Shown piece by piece: positions 6,993 through 13,643 of a stretch of 13,643 bases of DNA (positions within the stretch are counted from its first letter, which is position 1; each line of letters opens with the position of its first letter). Source of the stretch: Prolixibacteraceae bacterium. Its GTDB lineage: Bacteria > Bacteroidota > Bacteroidia > Bacteroidales > Prolixibacteraceae. The stretch is taken from contig SKHV01000253.1 in assembly GCA_007116765.1 (NCBI GenBank), forward strand, positions 1-13,643, written 5' to 3'. Below the pieces are notes generated by a model. The model saw only the letters and a list, made by a program, of their open reading frames with translations, did not search any database and was not told where the DNA came from. Position numbers and translations under genes: made by a program.

Positions 6993-7682
6993 ATGGATAC
7001 CAAAATTAAAATCTTGCTTGCAGAAGACGATGAAAATTTAGGCTTGCTGCTAAAAGAATACCTCATAGCCAAAGGCTACGAAACCGATCTATATCCCGAT
7101 GGAGAAACGGCTTATCACGGATTTATGCGAAGCCAATACAACTTATGCCTGCTTGATGTAATGATGCCCAAGAAGGACGGATTTTCGCTTGCAAAAGATA
7201 TCAGACTTGTGAATCCCGATATTCCTATAATATTCCTCACTGCCAATAATCTGAAAGAAGACGTATTGGAAGGGTTCAAACTGGGTGCCGACGATTACAT
7301 GACCAAGCCTTTCAGCATGGAAGAGCTTATTTTTAGAATTGAAGCAATTCTTCGCCGGATTTCGAACGAATCGCACAATAGCGATCAATCAATTTTCACA
7401 ATTGGAAAATTCACCTTTGATACCCGCAAACAACTTTTAATTAATAACAATGAAGAGGTTAAACTAACTACAAAAGAGTCGGAATTGCTTCGCTTGTTGG
7501 CGACCAATGCCAATAAGGTACTTGAACGCAATTATGCACTTAAAGCAATATGGATTGACGACAATTACTTCAATGCCCGAAGCATGGACGTTTACATCAC
7601 CAAATTAAGAAAGCACTTGAAAGAAGATACTTCAGTAGAAATTATTAACGTACACGGGAAAGGCTATAAGCTAATTATGTAA
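6993..7682 (+). CDS. OmpR/PhoB-family response regulator
   Basis: A 229-residue DNA-binding regulator, partner of the kinase just upstream (3-base gap, so translation is probably coupled). Residues 1-120 are the receiver domain: acidic pocket E11-D12-D13, phosphoacceptor Asp55 in LLDVMMPKKDG, Thr83 and Lys105 (TKPF). All switch residues are present. Residues about 130-229 form a winged helix, with KLTTKESELLRLL leading into the recognition region and the wing hairpin VHGKGYKLIM at the end. It would bind direct repeats such as the ATTGTAA copies upstream of the kinase gene, which suggests autoregulation. It resembles RprY of Bacteroides in size and pairing, but I cannot confirm orthology. A terminator follows 26 bases after the stop. 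Confidence 0.93.
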   Translation: MDTKIKILLAEDDENLGLLLKEYLIAKGYETDLYPDGETAYHGFMRSQYNLCLLDVMMPKKDGFSLAKDIRLVNPDIPIIFLTANNLKEDVLEGFKLGADDYMTKPFSMEELIFRIEAILRRISNESHNSDQSIFTIGKFTFDTRKQLLINNNEEVKLTTKESELLRLLATNANKVLERNYALKAIWIDDNYFNARSMDVYITKLRKHLKEDTSVEIINVHGKGYKLIM

Positions 7683-7708
7683 TAATCTTATAAACTTGGC
7701 AAATAAGA

Positions 7709-7742
7709 AAGCCCTGTTTCAAAACAAATTGAAACAGGGCTT
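7709..7742. terminator. Bidirectional terminator between the response regulator and rplS
   Basis: A perfect 14-bp stem, AAGCCCTGTTTCAA (7709-7722) with its complement (7729-7742), has a 6-base loop, AACAAA. GC-rich at the base, it sits between convergent stops at 7682 and 7767. TTCTATATTA follows on the plus strand and TTCTTATTT on the minus strand, so it can serve both genes. Confidence 0.82.
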
Positions 7743-7766
7743 CTATATTATTGCAACAGTGAATTA

Positions 7767-8126
7767 TTATCGGCGTACACGCTCTTTGATACGAGCTTTC
7801 TTTCCTGTTAGCTCACGGAAATAGAAGATACGAGCCTGTGAAACTTTACCTCGCTTGTTCACTTCAACTTCATCAATAAAAGGTGAATAAAGCGGAAAAA
7901 TACGTTCAACACCCACATTACCTGACATTTTGCGTACGGTAAATGTTTTGGTGCTACCTTCTCCTTTGGTTTGCAGTACAACACCTCTAAAGTTCTGGAT
8001 ACGTTCTTTGCTTCCTTCCCTAATTTTATAGTGTACCGTTACGGTGTCACCTGCACCAAACACTGGATGTTGTTTCTGACTCTCGTCAATAAATGCGTTT
8101 TCAGCAATTTTAATAGCGTCCATCAT
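7767..8126 (-). CDS. rplS: 50S ribosomal protein L19
   Basis: A small protein of the large ribosomal subunit, located at the 30S-50S interface. The frame matches L19 along its whole length: the N-terminal helix MDAIKIAENAF, then GDTVTVHYKIREG, RIQNFRGVVLQ, the strongly conserved TFTVRKMSGNVGVERIFPLY, SPFIDEVEV, and the C-terminal ARIFYFRELTGKKARIKE. Length is 119 residues from the ATG at 8126, or 118 from the adjacent ATG at 8123, which fits the usual MD-LIKIAE start better. The frame also opens at a TTG at 8132, which is unlikely to be used. The gene stands alone, without rpsP, rimM or trmD, and is read from its own promoter at about 8222. Confidence 0.97.
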   Translation of the reverse strand: MMDAIKIAENAFIDESQKQHPVFGAGDTVTVHYKIREGSKERIQNFRGVVLQTKGEGSTKTFTVRKMSGNVGVERIFPLYSPFIDEVEVNKRGKVSQARIFYFRELTGKKARIKERVRR

Positions 8127-8222
8127 TTTCAAATTTTAATGGTTAAATGCGCAATATTACCTGATATCTTTAATTGGCAAGAGATTGCGACTACCTTACT
8201 TCTTTAAGGCGCGGCAAAAGTA
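8127..8222 (-). promoter_or_regulatory. rplS promoter and leader
   Basis: TACTTTTG on the minus strand (8222 down to 8215) fits the -7 box TAnnTTTG exactly, with a TTTA -33-like element 18 bases upstream. The leader would be about 80 bases. It can form a small hairpin, CCTTA-AAGAAG-TAAGG, near its 5' end and a second short stem, TTGCC with GGTAA (one G-U pair). Ribosomal protein leaders that bind their own product are known for L19 in some Bacteroidota, but I cannot confirm that this one matches. Confidence 0.4.
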
Positions 8223-8279
8223 GATAATTTTTTCAATAGTTAAAAAAAATATAGAAATAAAAAGAATTCTTTTGCATTA

Positions 8280-9944
8280 TTATTCAATTACTTTAAGTTT
8301 ATCGCCGGTATCGTTTACAATTGCTCTTTTCCATTTATCGGGATAAGCGGTTTGAATTGGCGATGCAGGCATGCCTGTTGGTGTGCGTTCAAAACCACTT
8401 TCAGTTTCTTTCTTAATATTGAAGTCGATATATTTTACAAGCAGATATTGCCACAACTCGTTCCATTTATCCATTGTATGCCCGGTTGCAAAATTCGAGT
8501 AACTAGTTAAAAATTCAATGGTTTGCTCTTTGTTGCCCCTGTCCCATAGTTGCCGTGCAGCATTGTCAATTGCCGGAGTCATTTCAATAAACTGAGCTTC
8601 GAGCCCTGACTGTACATGTTTAATATCCTCAATCATATCGCTGTAACGCAAATAAGCAAAATTTGTCACCTTATTGAATAGCCAGAATGCCGAGGTTTCG
8701 GAATAAGTAAGCAAGTCGCCATTTCCTACCTTAAAAGCTTCGGGCACTCTAGTTATTCCACAATACATGGGCACATAACATGTACTGTAAGTATCGTCGA
8801 CACCAAACCAAAGTATTCCGCCAATTGGATTGGGCAAATAGCCTCTGCTTTGCGACACAAACGAGAAACCTGTTTGTTGTGTTGAGATAGCCCGCTCATT
8901 GCAATAAACAAGTGAGTCGACAGTGAAAGTTAAAGGTCTTGAACGATAAGGCAAGCCGTAGGGACCTGCACCAATGTCGGTCGTCATGTCGAGTGGTGTT
9001 CCCTGATAATGGTCACGCATCATGTCCATTACATCGGCAACTGAGAGTTTTTCTGTTGGCTTAATCCACAATGGCATTCTGTTTTGAGCAAAACCGTGCT
9101 CACCCAATTCAATTTCTCCCATAACATAGTTGGTATATTGTTCCATGTTTTCGCTCACTTTACGAAAACCTGACCACACACGTGCTTCGCAAAAACGAGC
9201 AGCCCCAAAGTCGAGCGGTGCATAAACATCTGAAAAGCTAAAGTCGCGGTTAAGCCCTTCGAACCAGCCTCTTTCACGAGCAAAAGAAATCACGTCTCTC
9301 GAATATAGGCAATTTTGGGAATCGTTGAGAGGGAAAGTTGTGATACGTGCCTGGTTTGCATGCCCCGAGATGTAACCATCGGGTATTTTAACAGCTACCC
9401 AAACCGCTCCCTTTTCGAAGTTTCCTTTTCCAATTAATTCCATTATCCATACCTCTTCGGTATCGGCAATCGAGAACGATTCGCCTGAACTGTAATAGCC
9501 ATATTGTTCAATCAGATCGGCTATTGTACTAATCGCTTCCCTTGCAGTTTTGGCACGTTGCAGAGTAATATAAATCAGGCTGCCATAATCCATAATAGCA
9601 CCATCCTGCGAGCTCAGTTCTTTTCTTCCTCCAAAGGTAGTTTCGGCAATTGCCAGTTGGTGCTCATTCATGTTACCCACAACACTGTAAGTTTTTTCAA
9701 TCTGCTCAATTTCTCCTAAATACTTTCCAGTATCCCATTCGAAAACATCGAGCATACTACCCTTTTCGTGTGTAGCAGCAGGGGTATAGTAGAGTTCACC
9801 ATACAACACATGCGCATCGGCAGCATAAGTGAGCATTGTTGATCCGTCGGTTGACGCACCCCGCGTGACAAGAAAGTTGGTACAAGACAGTACGTGGTCT
9901 GCATTTAGCACTATTATTAGGACAACTATCAGAATTTTTTTCAT
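8280..9944 (-). CDS. Exported C69-family peptidase (dipeptidase-like Ntn hydrolase)
   Basis: A 554-residue exported peptidase. Residues 1-20 are a signal peptide (MKKILIVVLIIVLNADHVLS), and Cys21 follows at once in CTNFLVTRGASTDGS, the typical N-terminus of mature peptidase family C69, in which the exposed Cys is the N-terminal nucleophile. Other family-like stretches are YAADAH (40-45), a GNMNEHQLAIAETTFGG strand-turn region, and SIADTEEVWIMELIG. Members cleave dipeptides or other short peptides; here the site of action would be the periplasm or cell surface. The -4 to -1 residues HVLS before Cys resemble a weak lipobox, so an alternative is a lipoprotein with a modified Cys, which would block catalysis. 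The ATG at 9944 starts the signal peptide. The frame is intact and the length is usual for the longer C69 members. Confidence 0.88.
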   Translation of the reverse strand: MKKILIVVLIIVLNADHVLSCTNFLVTRGASTDGSTMLTYAADAHVLYGELYYTPAATHEKGSMLDVFEWDTGKYLGEIEQIEKTYSVVGNMNEHQLAIAETTFGGRKELSSQDGAIMDYGSLIYITLQRAKTAREAISTIADLIEQYGYYSSGESFSIADTEEVWIMELIGKGNFEKGAVWVAVKIPDGYISGHANQARITTFPLNDSQNCLYSRDVISFARERGWFEGLNRDFSFSDVYAPLDFGAARFCEARVWSGFRKVSENMEQYTNYVMGEIELGEHGFAQNRMPLWIKPTEKLSVADVMDMMRDHYQGTPLDMTTDIGAGPYGLPYRSRPLTFTVDSLVYCNERAISTQQTGFSFVSQSRGYLPNPIGGILWFGVDDTYSTCYVPMYCGITRVPEAFKVGNGDLLTYSETSAFWLFNKVTNFAYLRYSDMIEDIKHVQSGLEAQFIEMTPAIDNAARQLWDRGNKEQTIEFLTSYSNFATGHTMDKWNELWQYLLVKYIDFNIKKETESGFERTPTGMPASPIQTAYPDKWKRAIVNDTGDKLKVIE

Positions 9945-10004
9945 CTATTTACATTTTCTTAAGTTACTAATTACCTATTGGATCAAGATTACGCTCTTTG
10001 AACT

Positions 10005-10165
10005 TTCAGTCTGCCCGGATATCCTGTCCCACTTAGGCGGGAGGACTCGCAAAAATCATTGGCTCCTCCGAGCTTCGTTCCTGTGGTGTGAGACACTTGC
10101 AACTCATGCTCGTTTCATATTAGGTACTATCATTATTATTTATCAATGATACACAATGCAGACTA
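10005..10165. other. GC-rich, hairpin-dense intergenic patch of unknown nature
   Basis: The spacer 9945-10231 has no convincing gene. Its middle, about 10009-10110, is much richer in G and C than the AT-rich flanks. It holds a stack of short hairpins: TCC-TG-TCCC with GGGAGGA around 10022-10044, GCTC-CTCC-GAGC near 10062-10073, and GTGT-GAG-ACAC near 10087-10097. AGTCTGC (10008-10014) and its complement GCAGACT (10158-10164) bracket the patch. This could be a small dispersed repeat or MITE-like relic, or a structured RNA. I cannot tell which, and no target-site duplication is evident. Confidence 0.4.
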
Positions 10166-10231
10166 AACGCTACATGACAAAAACATTAATTTTGAATTCG
10201 TCTTAATTTATTTGCAATTTAAATAATACAA

Positions 10232-11050
10232 TCACTTTTCAATGTTACTCAGAATTTCTTTTGCCCATTCGAGGTATTCAGGACGCTGCTGAAATTGGCC
10301 TGCGCTAAAAATTCTGAGTCCTTTGAGTTTTCCGGCATTCAACATATCGACATAATGCTGTAACACCCGTTTGAATTCATCTTCGCTCAACCAGCGACCA
10401 CCATCCATTCCCGAGTTAAGATACAGACCTGCGATTACCATTTTGTCGGGATGATGTTCTAGTCCTCTTGCAAGGTGAGCTTCGGCCGATGCTATAATCT
10501 CGGGAGTGTTGCCCCAAATGTTGAGGATTACTCCATCGATATCAAAATCAAAATCGTGTTGTTCCTGTTTCCTATGCGGATAATGTGGAACCCAAAGTTG
10601 CAAATTGGGATTTATTTTTTTGGTTGCATCAATAATTTCATGCCACTGTTCTTCGGTGCGATGTCCTTCCTCCACTTCGTCGTAAAAATCGTTTAAATAC
10701 ATACCCACAATACCTTTGTGTTTATGCGAAAGCTCGACCACCCATTGGGCATGTTTAAGTGACTGGTCGTGAGTCCAGCCCCAGGCGGCCCTTTCTATTT
10801 TAGCAAAAACATAGTCTACGCCGGGAGTATTCAGGCATTTATACATGTGGGTTTCTTCCCATGCCTGCCCGTTGTAGTACGAATCATGTGACCAAATCAG
10901 GTTTACTCCCAATTCTTCTACTATTTCTGTTAAATCGATATTTTGTTGATGATTCCACAAGGTTATAAACTTTACCGTGTCATCATCATCAATTCCTTTA
11001 GCACTTATAATGAAAAGCAGCAAAAAGGCTCCGGTTATCATTTGTTTCAT
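10232..11050 (-). CDS. Exported protein of unknown family, TIM-barrel-like
   Basis: A 272-residue protein I do not recognise. Residues 1-19 from the ATG at 11050 form a signal peptide (MKQMITGAFLLLFIISAKG). The mature part alternates short hydrophobic strands and amphipathic helices in a way that suggests a (beta/alpha)8 barrel: VKFITLWN (26-33), NLIWSHDSYY (50-59), VDYVFAKIER (78-87), IVGMYLNDFYDE (114-125), NLQLWVPHYPHR (149-160), IDGVILNIWG (171-180), KMVIAGLYLNSG (203-214) and LRIFSAGQF (245-253). Acidic and aromatic residues cluster at the strand ends (E85, W90, D121, D124, E125), as in glycoside hydrolases, but no known catalytic signature is evident. The frame is open back to 11170, but those 40 extra residues read through a terminator and a TATATTTG promoter box, so the ATG at 11050 is preferred. 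It lies downstream of the glucan phosphorylase but behind a terminator. Confidence 0.7.
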   Translation of the reverse strand: MKQMITGAFLLLFIISAKGIDDDDTVKFITLWNHQQNIDLTEIVEELGVNLIWSHDSYYNGQAWEETHMYKCLNTPGVDYVFAKIERAAWGWTHDQSLKHAQWVVELSHKHKGIVGMYLNDFYDEVEEGHRTEEQWHEIIDATKKINPNLQLWVPHYPHRKQEQHDFDFDIDGVILNIWGNTPEIIASAEAHLARGLEHHPDKMVIAGLYLNSGMDGGRWLSEDEFKRVLQHYVDMLNAGKLKGLRIFSAGQFQQRPEYLEWAKEILSNIEK

Positions 11051-11116
11051 TTTTCTAAGTTTTAAGCATTGTATATTTCGGTATTGTAGAAAAATCAAGT
11101 TTGCCAAACAGAATAG

Positions 11117-11124
11117 CAAATATA
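11117..11124 (-). promoter_or_regulatory. Candidate promoter of the unknown exported protein
   Basis: TATATTTG on the minus strand (11124 down to 11117) fits TAnnTTTG exactly, immediately downstream of the phosphorylase terminator. No good -33 TTTG is seen at the usual distance (one lies only 13 bases upstream). It would give a leader of about 60 bases before the ATG at 11050. Confidence 0.4.
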
Positions 11125-11146
11125 GAAAAAACAGAGTCAAAGCACT

Positions 11147-11179
11147 AAAAAAGGCCAATGGGAACTCCACTGGCCTTTT
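11147..11179 (-). terminator. Rho-independent terminator of the glucan phosphorylase gene
   Basis: On the minus strand AAAAGGCCAGTGG (11179-11167) pairs with CCATTGGCCTTTT (11161-11149) around a 5-base loop, with one G-U pair in a 13-bp stem, then a run of six T (11152-11147). It begins 20 bases after the phosphorylase stop at 11199. The A-run on the other side means it may also work on the plus strand. Confidence 0.85.
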
Positions 11180-11198
11180 ATGTTATAAAACAAGCTAA

Positions 11199-13643
11199 TT
11201 AAATCCAATGTAGAAATCTAAAATCAAATCGGTGTGGTAACAATTCATTTTTAGGGAATACTCTAATTCCATAACTGTAACTGCCGGGATTCATAACTGT
11301 CAAATTAAGTTTGTACTCAGCTTCGTTATGTTTTGATTTTACCAGTTCAAACTCATATTTTTCAACAAATCGATCTTGTTCGTCTTGCTTTTCTGTCAGT
11401 ACGAGTTCAACTCCCACGCTTTCAGGATTGATTCCATTGAGATTCAACTTGACTTTGGCCGGATGCACTTCCCCTATTTTGTAGGTGTTGGCAATACCGT
11501 GATCAATTGAAGCTTCTATAGTGCTAATCCCATGCCATTTTTCAGCTATCTGGGCTTTCCAAGCGGCAATTTCTTTAGCAAGCATATTTTTATTCGCTTT
11601 CAATTTCGAATAACGCTCAGCCTGTGGCGTATAAAACTTATTGATGTAATCGGTCAGCTGTCGTCTCATTGTGAAATTTGGTGCCACTTGTGCAATTGTA
11701 TTTTTCACATAAGATACCCACTGTTCCGAAACACCCTCGCTGTTTTTATTATAATAAGCAGGGACTATTTCCTGTTCGAAAATATTGTAAATGGTTTCGG
11801 CATCCAGCTCGTCTTGAAATTCCTGCACATCGAACGAACGTTCTTTTGCTAAAGCCCAACCGGCTTCGGGCTTATACCCTTCTACCCACCAGCCATCAAG
11901 CACCGAGAAGTGAATGGTTCCGTTCATCACTCCTTTTTCGCCACTTGTGCCCGAAGCTTCGAGCGGACGAGTAGGAGTATTCATCCATATATCTACACCT
12001 TGCAACATCATTTTTGCAAGGTTCATGTCGTAATTCTGAATGAAAATAATTTTTCCCAGAAACTCAGGACGTTTCGATATTTCGACAATGTGCTTTATGA
12101 GTCCTTGTCCTCCACCATCGGCCGGGTGTGCCTTACCCGCAAAAATAAACTGAACCGGGTGTGTTGGATTGTTGACAATGGCATTGAGCCTATCGAGGTT
12201 TTTAAAGAGCAAGTGGGCACGTTTGTATGTTGCAAATCTGCGGGCAAAACCGATGGTCAACGCACTGGGATTCAACTTACTTAAAGCTTCGGTAATCAAT
12301 TTGGGATTCTCGTTTCGCTTAATCCAGTTATCTGAAAAACGCTGTTTGATGTAATTAATCAGTTTAACTTTTAGTTCGTGCTTCAATTCCGATATTTCTT
12401 TGTCGGACACTTTGTAAATATTCTCCCAAACTGAAAAATCGCTTTGCGTTGAAGGAAAATTTTCCCCAAAATATTTCTTGTGTAATTTTTTCCATTCCTT
12501 AGCTGCCCATGTTGAGTAATGTACACCATTTGTAACATAACCAATGTGCAATTCTTCGGGGAAGTAACCGGGATAAAGGTTGTTCAAAATATGCTTGCTC
12601 ACATCGCCATGCAGCATACTCACTCCGTTAATATTTTGCGAAAGGTTTGAGGCAAGATAACTCATATTGAAATGATCGTCGGCAGGATTTGTTTTTCCAA
12701 GCATCAAAAATTCATCCCAGTTTAAATTAATGCTTCCGGGGAATTGAGACATGTATTTGCTGAATAAATCAACATGAAACGAATCGTGTCCAGCAGGCAC
12801 AGGTGTGTGTGTGGTAAATAAAGTAGAAACCCTTACCAACTCTTTAGCCTGAGCATAAGTAAGGTTTTGTGTTTCGATGAAATTTTTAATTCGTTCGAGG
12901 CCTATAAAAGCGGCATGTCCTTCGTTGCAATGGTACAAATCGGCATCAATGCCAATTTTCTCCAAGGCCTTAATACCTCCAAGTCCTAAAAGCATTTCCT
13001 GCTTTAAGCGGTTTTCGTTGTCTCCTCCGTACAAGTGGTGAGTCACAAAACGATCTTCAGCCAGATTTTCATCCAAATCGGCATCAAGCAGATAAAGCTT
13101 AACGCTTCCCACGTTAACCTGCCATACCCTTGCGTGTAATATTCTACCCGGATATTCCACTTCAACCTTAACCCACTCATCGCCTATCATTACCGGAGAT
13201 ACCGGAATTTTAGAAAACTGTTCGGCTTCATAATTTGCAATTTGATCGCCGGTATTGTTTAGGGTTTGTTTAAAATATCCGTAGCGATACAGCAGACCGA
13301 CGCCCACCATATTTACTTTATAATCGCTGGCTTCTTTCAGGTAATCGCCGGCAAGAACCCCAAGCCCGCCTGAGAATATCTTTAAACTGTCGTGCAGACC
13401 ATACTCCATGCTGAAGTAAGCTATTTTCTTGTCGTCGATATTTGAGCGCTCTGATAAATAGTTTTTCAGCTCATTGCTTACTTCGTTTAGCCTTTTTTTA
13501 AACTGGATGTCCTTTTCAAGCTCCAGAAATCTATCGTATCTCACCTTATCGAGCAAAAGAATGGGATTGTGTATTGCTTCTTCCCAAAGCTCACTGTCAA
13601 TATATTCAAACAATTCCCTTGCTTTGGTATTCCATGCCCACCA
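11199..13643 (-). CDS. glgP: Alpha-glucan (glycogen/maltodextrin) phosphorylase, 5' end beyond the window
   Basis: Releases glucose 1-phosphate from glycogen or maltodextrin with phosphate, using pyridoxal phosphate (GT35), in the cytoplasm. 814 residues are visible; the frame runs open to the edge. The first residues, WWAWNTKARELFEYIDSELW, belong to the DUF3417-type N-terminus of the short bacterial phosphorylase class (TIGR02094-like), so perhaps 30-40 residues are missing and the TTG at 13613 is an internal Leu. Motifs, numbered from the edge: YFSMEYGL (76-83), SGGLGVLAGD (91-100), TTHTPVPAGHD (277-287), GFARRFATYKRA (465-476), and EASGTSGEKG (562-571), where Lys570 is the expected PLP lysine. 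Related enzymes usually have Met where this one has Glu just before that Lys. The last ~110 residues form a beta-rich C-terminal domain common in this class. A terminator follows. Confidence 0.95.
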   Translation of the reverse strand, partial: WWAWNTKARELFEYIDSELWEEAIHNPILLLDKVRYDRFLELEKDIQFKKRLNEVSNELKNYLSERSNIDDKKIAYFSMEYGLHDSLKIFSGGLGVLAGDYLKEASDYKVNMVGVGLLYRYGYFKQTLNNTGDQIANYEAEQFSKIPVSPVMIGDEWVKVEVEYPGRILHARVWQVNVGSVKLYLLDADLDENLAEDRFVTHHLYGGDNENRLKQEMLLGLGGIKALEKIGIDADLYHCNEGHAAFIGLERIKNFIETQNLTYAQAKELVRVSTLFTTHTPVPAGHDSFHVDLFSKYMSQFPGSINLNWDEFLMLGKTNPADDHFNMSYLASNLSQNINGVSMLHGDVSKHILNNLYPGYFPEELHIGYVTNGVHYSTWAAKEWKKLHKKYFGENFPSTQSDFSVWENIYKVSDKEISELKHELKVKLINYIKQRFSDNWIKRNENPKLITEALSKLNPSALTIGFARRFATYKRAHLLFKNLDRLNAIVNNPTHPVQFIFAGKAHPADGGGQGLIKHIVEISKRPEFLGKIIFIQNYDMNLAKMMLQGVDIWMNTPTRPLEASGTSGEKGVMNGTIHFSVLDGWWVEGYKPEAGWALAKERSFDVQEFQDELDAETIYNIFEQEIVPAYYNKNSEGVSEQWVSYVKNTIAQVAPNFTMRRQLTDYINKFYTPQAERYSKLKANKNMLAKEIAAWKAQIAEKWHGISTIEASIDHGIANTYKIGEVHPAKVKLNLNGINPESVGVELVLTEKQDEQDRFVEKYEFELVKSKHNEAEYKLNLTVMNPGSYSYGIRVFPKNELLPHRFDFRFLHWI

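Noticed and set aside
8260..8273. Perfect palindrome AAAAGAATTCTTTT after the C69 gene stop, as a possible terminator.
   Set aside because: The stem would be only 5 bp with a 4-base loop and is mostly A/T, too weak to call, although T-rich sequence follows on the minus strand.
10033..10107. A 24-codon minus-strand ORF in the GC-rich patch.
   Set aside because: It is short, has no promoter or ribosome site, and is best explained as a chance frame within a structured or repetitive element.
10013..10110. A tRNA or other standard RNA gene in the GC-rich patch.
   Set aside because: The stems do not form a cloverleaf, and no T-loop GTTCGAAT-type motif or CCA end is present.
13611..13613. TTG as the start codon of the glucan phosphorylase.
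   Set aside because: The frame stays open to the window edge, and the upstream residues WWAWNTKARE match the family's N-terminal domain, so this TTG is an internal Leu.

Overview
The window looks like a chromosomal segment of a Bacteroidota bacterium, most likely a Bacteroidales/Marinilabiliales-type organism. The reasons are: AT-rich spacers with weak Shine-Dalgarno sites; several good matches to the Bacteroidota -7 promoter box TAnnTTTG placed just upstream of starts; a TonB-dependent receptor with an N-terminal carboxypeptidase-regulatory-like domain; and a C69-type peptidase with a Bacteroidota look. No tRNA, rRNA, CRISPR array, transposase, integrase or phage gene is visible.

Left part (about 110-3320, + strand): a compact three-gene metal-handling unit. 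It encodes a small Cys/His-rich membrane-anchored protein, an outer-membrane TonB-dependent receptor, and a small exported HMA-domain protein with an MTCDMC metal site. An inverted repeat (127-146) lies just before the first gene, a long imperfect hairpin (613-661) lies between genes one and two, and a perfect 18-bp stem terminator closes the unit. The likely theme is copper or another soft metal at the cell envelope; the direction of transport cannot be read from sequence.

Middle (3338-8222): a methyl-accepting chemotaxis-type transducer (minus) is divergent from a sensor kinase/OmpR-type response regulator pair (plus). The 148-175 bp between them carries three ATTGTAA heptamers, two of them exactly 11 bp apart, a candidate operator. 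The regulator gene converges on rplS (ribosomal protein L19, minus), and a 14-bp stem terminator separates them.

Right part (8280-13643, all minus): an exported C69-family peptidase; a GC-rich, hairpin-dense intergenic patch (about 10005-10165) unlike its surroundings; an exported protein of unknown family with the look of a TIM barrel; and an alpha-glucan (glycogen) phosphorylase whose 5' end lies beyond the window edge. Each has its own stop and spacer, and a strong terminator sits between the phosphorylase and the unknown protein, so they are probably separate transcription units.

Three apparent gene starts are misleading. The longest frame of the chemotaxis protein begins at a TTG inside its own promoter box. 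The longest frame of the unknown exported protein begins inside the phosphorylase terminator. The phosphorylase has an in-frame TTG near the edge, but its coding frame continues to the window end. I did not find a clearly new multi-gene system. The most open items are the function of the metal unit, the intergenic structured patch, and the unknown exported protein.
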